Origin: Paenibacillus oenotherae
GTDB lineage: Bacteria; Bacillota; Bacilli; Paenibacillales; Paenibacillaceae
NCBI RefSeq assembly: GCF_019443105.1
Contig: NZ_JAHZIJ010000002.1
Coordinates: 372,001-436,000, forward strand
Length of the DNA: 64,000 nucleotides
Direction: 5' to 3'
Shown: one piece after another, positions 25,940-33,835 of the stretch
Numbering within the stretch: position 1 is the first letter of the stretch
Layout of the letters: every line of letters starts with the position of its first letter
Program-made: the position numbers and the translations under genes
Notes under the pieces: generated by a model
Told to the model about the DNA's origin: nothing
Seen by the model: the letters and a program-made list of their open reading frames with translations, nothing else
Databases searched by the model: none

Positions 25940-25969
25940 AAAAAAAGGCTACCCCCAGAAGGGATAGCC
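25940..25969 (-). terminator. Rho-independent terminator of the Bax-inhibitor-1 gene
   Basis: Minus-strand stem GGCTATCCC / GGGGGTAGCC with one mismatch and a TTCT loop, followed by seven T. It lies 33 bases after the stop codon. Confidence 0.82.
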
Positions 25970-26002
25970 AGCACCTCATATGTCATTCTGCGCCAATAAC
26001 GG

Positions 26003-26743
26003 TTAGTCGCGGCTGCGCAGTTTGGACAGGAGCCGCAGGATCTCGATATACAACCATACCAGCGTCACCATTAGGCCGAATGCGCCGTACCATTCCATAT
26101 ATTTGGGAGCGCCGTGCTGTGCGCCGGATTCGATGAAGTCGAAGTCCAGAACGAGATTCAGTGCTGCAATGATGACAATTACGATAGAAATACCGATGCC
26201 GAGCAAGCTGTTATCGTGAAGATAAGGAACTGTAATGCCGAACATGCCAAGCACAAAGCTCAGCAGGTAGACAAGCGCAACGCCGCCTGTAGCGGCGAAG
26301 ACCCCCAGCTTGAAGTTCTCCGTCGCCTTGATAATTCTCGCCTTGTATGCCACAAGCAGCGCGATAAATATACTAATGGTGATTAGTGCCGCCTGCAGTG
26401 TAATGCCCTGGTACAGCGTTTCGTAATTCGCTGAGAGCGCTCCAAGAAAAAGCCCTTCGCAAATTGCGTAAACTGGCGCCAGATAAGGTGCAGCTTTAGG
26501 CACGAAGCTGATCACCAAGGCCAGGATCAAGCCGATAATCGCGCCGCCGATGGCGTAAGGAATCACATTCTGTCCGTTGGTGTACATTGACCAGGCAGCG
26601 AATGCGCCTCCCATGAGCAATGCAAGCATGATGAATGCTTTGTTCACGGTTCCTTCAACCGTCATGGCTTCCCCGTAAGGATGATGATCACTATTCCCGA
26701 ATGTGCTGTCTCTTAAAGTTGGATTGCCGCTGCGACCTATCAC
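26003..26743 (-). CDS. Bax inhibitor-1/YccA family membrane protein
   Basis: Integral membrane protein of 246 aa with seven helices (TMBIM family). Family-typical segments include VNKAFIMLALLMGGAFAAWS, the GLFLGALSANYE loop and the C-terminal DFDFIESGAQHGAPKYMEWY with its acidic pair. Bacterial homologues (YetJ) are pH-sensitive calcium leak channels; that activity is inferred here. The start is GTG at 26743 with GGGGTGAG about six bases upstream; no upstream ATG is in frame. Monocistronic, with its own terminator. Confidence 0.88.
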   Translation of the reverse strand: MIGRSGNPTLRDSTFGNSDHHPYGEAMTVEGTVNKAFIMLALLMGGAFAAWSMYTNGQNVIPYAIGGAIIGLILALVISFVPKAAPYLAPVYAICEGLFLGALSANYETLYQGITLQAALITISIFIALLVAYKARIIKATENFKLGVFAATGGVALVYLLSFVLGMFGITVPYLHDNSLLGIGISIVIVIIAALNLVLDFDFIESGAQHGAPKYMEWYGAFGLMVTLVWLYIEILRLLSKLRSRD

Positions 26744-26873
26744 AAATACTCACCCCAAAATAATATTTTCTCTCGATTGTATCATATGCCGGGATATCCT
26801 TCCATAAAACCCCTAATTTTCAGCCAATTCTGAAACCCAGCCCTCACTTCACCCTACTCTCTATTCCTACTCG

Positions 26874-27938
26874 TCACCATCCCTGAAATGCCGTAACTTC
26901 CAATATTTTGGACGCTATCTGGTGCAGTGGAACCGTATAATCGACACAATTCAGCTCGATCGCTGATCTTGGCATCCCGTACACGATGCATGTTTCCTTC
27001 GCTTCTGCAATTGTAGAGCGTGCTCCATCCCGCTTGGCGGATTGCATGCCCTGGGCGCCATCACTCCCCATTCCGGTCATCAGAATAAAGTGCCGCTTGA
27101 GATTCTTCAGTTGGGAAATGGAGTCGAACAGGACGTCCACAGAGGGACGATGACCGTTTATAGGAGGCGTCTGATGAAGCTGAATTCTGTATTCCCGGTT
27201 CTTCTGCACGGCCGTCATATGATAATCGCCTGGGGCGATATAGACAGTACCTCCAACAACCAGCTCATTGTCGGCCGCCTCCACTACCCGGACACCGGAG
27301 AGGCCATTCAATCGGGTCGCTAATGATTTCGTAAACTTGGGCGGCATATGCTGTACGACCAGCACGGGATAAGGAAAATTGGCCGGCAGAGCAGTAATGA
27401 CAGTCTCCAGCGCCTTCGGGCCGCCTGTTGAAGTGCCCAGGGCCACAATCTGAGTGAATTCCTTCGCAGCGCCAGCCTTCATGCGGTTTACTTGCAACGG
27501 GGGAGCAGCATTGACGCCTGACTGCAGGGCTCTGACGGGAATTAGCGCAGCCAGCTTGATCTTGGACACCAGCTCTGCCTTCACCTTGTACAGATCCGTT
27601 GAGATCGAGCCCGATGGCTTGGAGATGAAATCGACGGCTCCACTTTGCAAGGCCGTAATCGTCGCATGCGCCCCTTCCTGCGTCAGCGAGCTCAGCATCA
27701 GAACCGGAGTGGGACGCTGCTCCATAATTTTGCAGAGCGCCTCCAGCCCGTCCATCTCCGGCATCTCGATATCCAGCGTGACAACATCCGGCTTAAGCGC
27801 CTTGACCATACTCACAGCCTCCAGCCCATTGCACGCCGTGCCAATGACCTGCAGCCCTGCCTCATCCTCAATCAGACGTGTGATCAGCTTGCGCATAAAC
27901 ATCGAATCATCCACTACAAGCACCTTTATCTTGATCAC
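26874..27938 (-). CDS. cheB: Chemotaxis protein-glutamate methylesterase CheB
   Basis: Removes methyl groups from chemoreceptor glutamates (and deamidates glutamines) when phosphorylated. The receiver domain has VVDDSMFMR and the phospho-acceptor D56 in TLDIEMPEMDG. The C-terminal esterase domain has the catalytic Ser in ALGTSTGGPKALE, His in VVQHMPPKFTKSLA and Asp in MTGMGSDGAQGM. At 354 aa it is full length. Last gene of the MCP-cheW-cheA-cheR-cheB operon, 13 bases after cheR. It balances CheR to give adaptation. Confidence 0.96.
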   Translation of the reverse strand: MIKIKVLVVDDSMFMRKLITRLIEDEAGLQVIGTACNGLEAVSMVKALKPDVVTLDIEMPEMDGLEALCKIMEQRPTPVLMLSSLTQEGAHATITALQSGAVDFISKPSGSISTDLYKVKAELVSKIKLAALIPVRALQSGVNAAPPLQVNRMKAGAAKEFTQIVALGTSTGGPKALETVITALPANFPYPVLVVQHMPPKFTKSLATRLNGLSGVRVVEAADNELVVGGTVYIAPGDYHMTAVQKNREYRIQLHQTPPINGHRPSVDVLFDSISQLKNLKRHFILMTGMGSDGAQGMQSAKRDGARSTIAEAKETCIVYGMPRSAIELNCVDYTVPLHQIASKILEVTAFQGW

Positions 27939-27951
27939 ATTATCTCTTCCT

Positions 27952-28743
27952 CTATTGTTTTCTGTAAAAGAACGTATCTACCGGCTCAAGCTCGTATCGT
28001 TGCGGTTGAAAGATTTGTTCGCTGCCGCCTATGAACAGATACCCGCCCTTTCTCAACGATTGGCTGAACTTCTCGAATAACGACTCCTTCGCTTCATCCG
28101 TAAAGTAGATTAGAACGTTCCGGCAAATAATCAGATCGAGGCCTTTCTCGTAAGAATCAGCAAGCAGATTATGCGGCTTGAACCGGACACACCGCTTGAT
28201 CTCCTCCGAGATCGCATAGCGGCCGCTGACAGAGGCAAAGTACCGGTTCAAATACGGCTTGGGCACATCCCTCACAGCTTCAGCCCCATAGATGCCGGAC
28301 TTCGCCTTCTCAATGACACTGTTGTCAATATCGGTGGCGAGTATGCTGATTTCCTTCGGATCCAGATAGGCAGTGAGCAAGAGCGCCAGACTGTAGGGCT
28401 CCTCACCTGTAGAGCAGGCTGCGCTCCAGCATTTGGGCCGCCTGTTTCTTGTCAAAATATCAGGGATTACGTGTTTCTCCAACACTTCCCAGCGCTGTGC
28501 ATTGCGATAAAATTCCGATACATTAATCGTCATATGCTCCAGCAATTCATGCAGCAGCCGCTCATTCTTATCCAACGCATGATAGAAATCGATAAAGGTG
28601 CGAAAGCCCTTTCTTTCCTTCAGGCTGCTTAATCTGCGCTTCATTTGGTTTTCTTTGTACAACGCCAGATTAATACCTGTTCTCTTCTTAAACAGCAGCG
28701 TGAACTGGTTGAAGTCCTGATCCAATGTCATGGGGATGCTCAT
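27952..28743 (-). CDS. cheR: Chemotaxis protein methyltransferase CheR
   Basis: S-adenosylmethionine-dependent methyltransferase acting on MCP glutamates. The N-terminal helical domain is followed by the SAM-binding block CWSAACSTGEEPYSLALLL and IICRNVLIYFTDEAKESLFE. I place the start at 28743 (MSIPMTLDQDF), where the ATG overlaps the cheA stop as ATGA; longer in-frame versions lie within cheA. The length of 263 aa is normal for CheR. It pairs with CheB directly downstream. Confidence 0.95.
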   Translation of the reverse strand: MSIPMTLDQDFNQFTLLFKKRTGINLALYKENQMKRRLSSLKERKGFRTFIDFYHALDKNERLLHELLEHMTINVSEFYRNAQRWEVLEKHVIPDILTRNRRPKCWSAACSTGEEPYSLALLLTAYLDPKEISILATDIDNSVIEKAKSGIYGAEAVRDVPKPYLNRYFASVSGRYAISEEIKRCVRFKPHNLLADSYEKGLDLIICRNVLIYFTDEAKESLFEKFSQSLRKGGYLFIGGSEQIFQPQRYELEPVDTFFYRKQ

Positions 28744-30758
28744 AGTGCCGACCTCCGGCCAACATGATTGATAATGCCGGACACCTCTAGTATTAAGGCG
28801 ACTTTGCCGTCTCCCAATATTGTGGATCCTGCGATGCAATCGACTTTCCCTACATAGCTGCCCAGCGTCTTGATCACAATCTCCTGATTCCCCATAAGCG
28901 CATCCACAGCCAAAGCCAGCCTTTTCTCTGCGGAACCTACGATGACGAGCTGGATGTGGCTCTTCGATTGCTCCGATCTGGGGATGTTGAAATGGTCATG
29001 GAGCCAAATGATCGGAATCACCTGGCTGCGCAGCAGGATGACGGATTGCCCCCGGACGGTCTGTATGTCATGATAGGGGATTCTGACGATCTCCGTAATA
29101 TTGCTCATGGGGATAATATAGGTCTGTTCATGCAGCTTCACCAGCAGGCCGATAATAATCGCAAGCGTCAGCGGAAGCTTGATCTTGAACCGTGTTCCCT
29201 GCCCCAAGACAGTGTCAATATCGATCAGTCCGTTCAGCTTCTCGATGTGGCTTCTGACGATGTCCATCCCTACGCCGCGCCCCGATACATCGCTCACGAC
29301 GCTGGCTGTTGAGAAGCCAGGCCGGAAGATCAGCTCGATTGCATCCCGATCACTTATCAGCCCCGCTTCCTCGGAGGTCAAGAGCCCCTTCGCCAAGGCC
29401 GACTGTCTCATTCTGGCGGGATCGATGCCCGCACCGTCGTCCTCCACATAGATAACGACTCCATTATCTTCATGCGCTGCCCTTATTTGCAGCGTACCCT
29501 TGCGGGATTTGCCAGCCTGCATTCTCTGCTCAGGTTTTTCGATGCCATGGTCTACCGCATTCCGAATCAGATGTATGAGCGGGTCGGCAATTTCTTCAAT
29601 CAAGGTCCGGTCAAGCTCCGTGTCCTTGCCCTCGATAACAAGCTCAAGCTCCTTGCCCAGATCTCGTGTCAAATCCCGGATCATGCGGGGAAAGCGGTTA
29701 AAGAGTTGCTCGATCGGCAGCATTCTTGCTTTCATCACACTTTCTTGCAAATCGCTTATAATCCGGGAAAGGTGATCGGAGATCTGTCCCAGCTCATTCA
29801 CCGAGTCATCGGACAATCGGCTTCTCTGCGTCCGTTCCACTTGATGAATTCGGGTATGGTCGATAACGAGCTCGCCCACCAGATTCATGAGATGATCCAG
29901 ACGCTCCACGCTGACGCGAATGGTCTGTGATTTGGCAGGTTTCACCGGCGGTTGATCCTCATTGACCACCTTCTCCTGAACGACAGCCCCACGGCTAATC
30001 GTATCGGGATCGTTCCTAAGAGGCTCCACGGCAACAGCCGCTACTTCCGTCAAGGAAGCGACCATCTCCCGCAGCTCCTCCCGGCTTTGGTGGCCAGTGT
30101 ATAGAAAGGCAACTGCAAGCGGCACATCCTCCCGCTCCGCCAGGCTCTCCATATCCGGCTCTGACAGCAGAACCTCACCATGACCGCACAGGCTGGAGTG
30201 AATCACATAGAGCCGCGCCCCTCTAATGACACATTCGCTGGACAGCGTCAAATGAATCCAATAAACGCCAGCACCGCTGTCATGCGCTTCCTGTATTTTC
30301 ATCATTGTATCTGATCCAAGCTCCGGACTACAGAAAGCCTCCTGTTCTTCGCAAGCAGGAGAAGCAGCTCCGGCTGCCTGGGAAGAAGCGGCGAAGGATT
30401 GCAGCTCTGCCACGCATCCGGATATATCTGTGACTGAATCATCGCTGCGAACGATATCTTTTTTCAGCTCCTTCAGACAGTCCAGCGATTTGAAAAGAAG
30501 ATCGATCAGCGCACTGGATACAGCCAGCGCATTGCGTCTCACCTGATCAAGCAGATGCTCCATCTCATGGGTTAATTGCTTCATTTCCTCATAGCCCATC
30601 GCTGCGGAGGAGCCCTTCAAGGTGTGGGCGGCACGGAACAAGCTTTGCACAACCCGCTCCGTCTCATCCTCCTGCTCCAACTGCAGAATAACATCATCCA
30701 TCAGCTGCAGCTGCTCTTCCAGCTCTTCCAGAAACACCTCTCTATACTCTGACAGCAT
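28740..30758 (-). CDS. cheA: Chemotaxis histidine kinase CheA
   Basis: Cytoplasmic sensor kinase docked to MCPs through CheW. Domains in order: HPt with phospho-acceptor H45 in AAHTLKGSS; a divergent linker/P2 region (about 130-270); the dimerisation helices (SVERLDHLMNLVGELVIDHT); the HATPase domain with LIRNAVDHGIEKPEQR, YVEDDGAGID and GRGVGMDIVR; and a C-terminal CheW-like domain. The start is ATG 30758 (MLSEYRE) with AGGAG about ten bases upstream; a GTG at 30770 overlaps the ribosome site. The cognate CheY is not in the window, so output may go to a CheY elsewhere. Confidence 0.95.
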   Translation of the reverse strand: MLSEYREVFLEELEEQLQLMDDVILQLEQEDETERVVQSLFRAAHTLKGSSAAMGYEEMKQLTHEMEHLLDQVRRNALAVSSALIDLLFKSLDCLKELKKDIVRSDDSVTDISGCVAELQSFAASSQAAGAASPACEEQEAFCSPELGSDTMMKIQEAHDSGAGVYWIHLTLSSECVIRGARLYVIHSSLCGHGEVLLSEPDMESLAEREDVPLAVAFLYTGHQSREELREMVASLTEVAAVAVEPLRNDPDTISRGAVVQEKVVNEDQPPVKPAKSQTIRVSVERLDHLMNLVGELVIDHTRIHQVERTQRSRLSDDSVNELGQISDHLSRIISDLQESVMKARMLPIEQLFNRFPRMIRDLTRDLGKELELVIEGKDTELDRTLIEEIADPLIHLIRNAVDHGIEKPEQRMQAGKSRKGTLQIRAAHEDNGVVIYVEDDGAGIDPARMRQSALAKGLLTSEEAGLISDRDAIELIFRPGFSTASVVSDVSGRGVGMDIVRSHIEKLNGLIDIDTVLGQGTRFKIKLPLTLAIIIGLLVKLHEQTYIIPMSNITEIVRIPYHDIQTVRGQSVILLRSQVIPIIWLHDHFNIPRSEQSKSHIQLVIVGSAEKRLALAVDALMGNQEIVIKTLGSYVGKVDCIAGSTILGDGKVALILEVSGIINHVGRRSAL

Positions 30759-30766
30759 CGGTCGAT

Positions 30767-31237
30767 TCACTCCTGTTCGCGAAGCAAGACTTCATCCAGC
30801 TTTAATATGCCGACAAGACCGCTGTCGGTAATGCCGATTCCTGCGAAGTAGTTGCCGTCGATGCCCAAGGCACGCTCCGGAGGCGGCTGAATATCCGGAT
30901 AGGTTGCAACCTTGTTCACCCGATCCACAATGATGCCTACTGTATCCTCCTGATGGTGAACGACGATAATTCGGGTCGTCCGGGTATAGTCTTTGTCCGG
31001 CAGCTGGCATAGTCTCCGCAGACTAATAACCGGCACAATCTTGCCCCTGAGATTGATGACCCCCTTCACATAGGGTGTCACGTTAGGAATTTCTGTTATG
31101 TCCTGTATTTTAATAATTTCGTGAATATCCTGAATCCGAATGGCGTATTGCTCCCTTTCAATCGCAAACTCAATGTACTGCTCCTGTCCGGCTGCCTGCA
31201 CGATCTCCACCCCTGCCTCTCTTCGTAGCCGCCGCAA
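30767..31237 (-). CDS. cheW: Chemotaxis coupling protein CheW
   Basis: Adaptor linking the MCP to CheA. The single CheW SH3-like domain is recognisable from EQYIEFAIEREQYAIRIQDI through NLRGKIVPVISLRRL, with DRVNKVATYPDI and YFAGIGITDSGLVGILKLD at the C-terminus. The start is uncertain: TTG at 31237 is the longest option, but GTG codons 27 and 36 bases further in, each with a GAGAGG- or GGGGTGGAG-like site close by, would give a normal 140-150 aa protein. It lies about 30 bases after the MCP stop and just before cheA. Confidence 0.92.
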   Translation of the reverse strand: MRRLRREAGVEIVQAAGQEQYIEFAIEREQYAIRIQDIHEIIKIQDITEIPNVTPYVKGVINLRGKIVPVISLRRLCQLPDKDYTRTTRIIVVHHQEDTVGIIVDRVNKVATYPDIQPPPERALGIDGNYFAGIGITDSGLVGILKLDEVLLREQE

Positions 31238-31267
31238 GTGGCGGCCCGCCAGCTTCCACGCATCCTG

Positions 31268-32866
31268 CTAGCGAATTTTGAATATGGATACGGAGTTGTT
31301 CAATTCCTCTGCGAGCTGGGCCAGGGATTGGGCGGTTGATGCCGTTTCCTCGCTGCTCGCCGCAGCCTCTTCCGTAGCTGCAGATATGCTTTCTATCGAG
31401 CTCATCACCTCAGAGGATTGGGCGGCTTGCTCTTCGCTCGCAGCAGCAATTTCCGTAACCTTGTAGGCGGTTTCGTTAACCATTGAGATGATATGCTCAA
31501 AGGCTTCGCCCGTTCGCTGCGAGGCGCTCACACCTTCTGCAACCGCCTTCACACTTTGTCCCGTATTGTCCTGCATGCCTTTAATGATATTCGTAATTTG
31601 CTTCGTTGCCTCACTGCTTCGCTCAGCCAACTTTCTCACTTCGTCCGCAACTACCGCGAACCCGCGGCCCTGATCTCCGGCGCGTGCCGCCTCGATTGCT
31701 GCATTCAGCGCAAGCAGATTCGTCTGCTCCGCAATATCATCAATCACTTCGATAATCTCGCCGATCTTGTTGGAGTCCTCTTCAAGCCGTGACATCTGCT
31801 CATTGACACGTGTCATCCCATCGATAGAGACACGAACCACCTTGCCCCCATCCTGAGCGATGCTCATCGTCTTGTTGGACAGCTCCGATGCTTGCTCCGC
31901 GCTGCGTGCCACTGAATTAATGGCAAGCGACAGCTCCCTGAACAGCTCATTCATCGTTTGAGCAGCGTTAGCCTGGCTCATGCTTCCGCTGGCAATCTCC
32001 TCCGTACTGGCCGAGATCTGCTGGGATGCCGCTGAGACACTCTCTGCGGAAGCCAAAATTTCACCTACGGTTTCTCTAAGCTTGAAGACCATATCATTAA
32101 CGGAAGCTGCCAATACGCCAATCTCATCCTTGCTATTAATATCCGAGATTTCGCTCAAATCTCCGTCCGCGACCTTGCCCACCAGCCGTACGACCCGATT
32201 CAGCGGGCGCGCTATAATTTGGGAGATCAGATAGCCGAAGCCGATACTGAGAATGAGCGCAGCGATGATGATTGCTACTGTAATGTAACGCGAGGAGGTG
32301 TACAGCTCATCCGAATCTCCGCGTGCATGCTCGGCCAATTGGGTATTGAGCTCAATCAGCTTCTCCAGAATGGCTTCCAGCTTATCGCCTGTCTCATCCA
32401 TACCGCCTGTCAGCAGAAATTCCGTAAATTGCTCGGAGCCTAAGTTCGCACTATTCTTATCAAGCGCTTCGTTCAACATGATTCTGTACTCTTCCCATAA
32501 AGGAGCGAATTGCTGAAGCTGATCCTCCTCCTCCCTGGTTAAGAAGGACTGGCTGTATGTATCTATACTGGTTTCGATTTCTTTGGCAAAGCCCAGAATC
32601 TTGTCCTTATAGGCATTATTCTCCGCGGCTGTTCTTGCCATCGTGTTCATATCCCGGAGCTCTACGTTAATCCGCTGATACAGAATTTCCACATCCCCAA
32701 GCTTGCTGATAGGGACTAGATTGATCTCGTACATATCCACGATAGATTTGTTCATGCTGCCCAGATTGCTCAGGCCCAGGAACCCAATAAAGCCCATTAT
32801 GATAGCTGTTATCACAAATGCGATCGTCAATTTCATAACCGTCTTCAAATTATAAAACCATTTCAT
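31268..32866 (-). CDS. Methyl-accepting chemotaxis protein with four-helix-bundle sensor
   Basis: Transmembrane chemoreceptor of 532 aa. TM1 is at about residues 11-31 and TM2 at 190-212 ([20 protein letters not shown]). A mainly helical extracellular region between them is of the 4HB_MCP type. HAMP then leads into a signalling coiled coil with the conserved tip [20 protein letters not shown] and [24 protein letters not shown] lies seven bases before the ATG. It heads an operon with cheW, cheA, cheR and cheB, so this receptor is probably the dedicated input. Ligand unknown. Confidence 0.92.
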   Translation of the reverse strand: MKWFYNLKTVMKLTIAFVITAIIMGFIGFLGLSNLGSMNKSIVDMYEINLVPISKLGDVEILYQRINVELRDMNTMARTAAENNAYKDKILGFAKEIETSIDTYSQSFLTREEEDQLQQFAPLWEEYRIMLNEALDKNSANLGSEQFTEFLLTGGMDETGDKLEAILEKLIELNTQLAEHARGDSDELYTSSRYITVAIIIAALILSIGFGYLISQIIARPLNRVVRLVGKVADGDLSEISDINSKDEIGVLAASVNDMVFKLRETVGEILASAESVSAASQQISASTEEIASGSMSQANAAQTMNELFRELSLAINSVARSAEQASELSNKTMSIAQDGGKVVRVSIDGMTRVNEQMSRLEEDSNKIGEIIEVIDDIAEQTNLLALNAAIEAARAGDQGRGFAVVADEVRKLAERSSEATKQITNIIKGMQDNTGQSVKAVAEGVSASQRTGEAFEHIISMVNETAYKVTEIAAASEEQAAQSSEVMSSIESISAATEEAAASSEETASTAQSLAQLAEELNNSVSIFKIR

Positions 32867-33089
32867 TGTCCAGCACCTCGTTGTCTATTATGGTTTGATT
32901 ATCATTTCGTACCGCCAAATTCCCGTTAGCTCTGTCCCTAATAACCTCCTTGCCGTGTCTGGAATGTTACAAGTGATGTAATACTTAAGAACTAGATTCA
33001 TCATAAACCCGCGGCACATTCCGGTAACCGAAAATATTTTGCGTGGCCGCGCAAAACTTCTTCGTGCTCCCGCGGGATGCCGCATAACA

Positions 33090-33123
33090 AAAATCCCGCA
33101 TCACAGCAGACTGTGACCGGGAT
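33090..33123 (-). terminator. Rho-independent terminator of the sensor kinase-regulator pair
   Basis: Minus-strand stem ATCCCGGTCACAG / CTGTGATGCGGGAT with one bulge and a TCTG loop, followed by TTTTTG. It lies about 40 bases after the response-regulator stop. A second short stem, TTTTGCG / CGCAAAA, lies at 33037-33056 in the leader between this operon and the chemotaxis operon. Confidence 0.85.
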
Positions 33124-33160
33124 CCGGTTATAGGGCTATTCGAAGGATAGGGTACTACAC

Positions 33161-33802
33161 TTAATCCGCCAGAAAACCTAGCTGCTTCGCTTTGATCGCC
33201 GCTTCGATTCTTGATTTCACCTTCAGCTTGTGGAACAGGGCTGTCAAACAATATTCCAGTGAGCGCTGGCTCATAAGAACCCGCTCCGCAATATCTTTAT
33301 TGCTCCTTCCCTTGGCTATTTCTTGCAAAATCTCATACTCCTTATTGCTTATCGCAACTGCACCCTGCTGTCCTGTGGCAGCATCCGCCTGCAGTGTCGT
33401 TCTTCTTAATTGCTTCACCAAGGAGAGCGGCAGCATAACTTCTCCCCGCAGGGCACAGCGGATCGTATTCACAAGCTGCTCGCTGGTTGTCGTCTTGAGA
33501 ATAAAGCCGCTAATGCCCGCTTCTATCATCAGATTGAAGTGATTGCTGAATTCGAAGCCCGTGTAGATTAATATTGTTGAATGCGGCGTAATGCCCAGAA
33601 CTTGCTTGGCCAGATCAATCCCATTGATATCGCCAATATGAAGGTCGAACAGCATAATATCGAAGGACTGTGCTCGAACCTGCTCAAGCGCCTTGCTGGC
33701 GGAATTCGCCAGCGAAACCTTCATGTCCCCCTCCAGCTCAAGGATCATTCTCGTCCCTTCCATTACTAATGGATGGTCGTCTACCAGTAGAATATGAATC
33801 AT
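33161..33802 (-). CDS. LuxR/NarL-family response regulator
   Basis: Transcription factor of 213 aa. The receiver domain has the acidic pair in LLVDDHPLVMEG and the phospho-acceptor D53 in MLFDLHIGDING. The C-terminal LuxR-type helix-turn-helix (about residues 148-210) includes LQEIAKGRSNKDIAERVLMS. CGAGGTG lies eight bases before the ATG. It follows its PAS histidine kinase by 33 bases on the same strand, so they form a two-component system. Targets unknown. Confidence 0.92.
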   Translation of the reverse strand: MIHILLVDDHPLVMEGTRMILELEGDMKVSLANSASKALEQVRAQSFDIMLFDLHIGDINGIDLAKQVLGITPHSTILIYTGFEFSNHFNLMIEAGISGFILKTTTSEQLVNTIRCALRGEVMLPLSLVKQLRRTTLQADAATGQQGAVAISNKEYEILQEIAKGRSNKDIAERVLMSQRSLEYCLTALFHKLKVKSRIEAAIKAKQLGFLAD

Positions 33803-33835
33803 GCTGTCTACACCTCGCTGTTTAATATGTCCTGG

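Noticed and set aside
32990-33090. Possible c-di-GMP-I riboswitch before the MCP operon
   Set aside because: Fragments such as ACGCAAA and GGTTACCGG occur on the minus strand, but their spacing does not match the known fold. Only simple hairpins can be supported.
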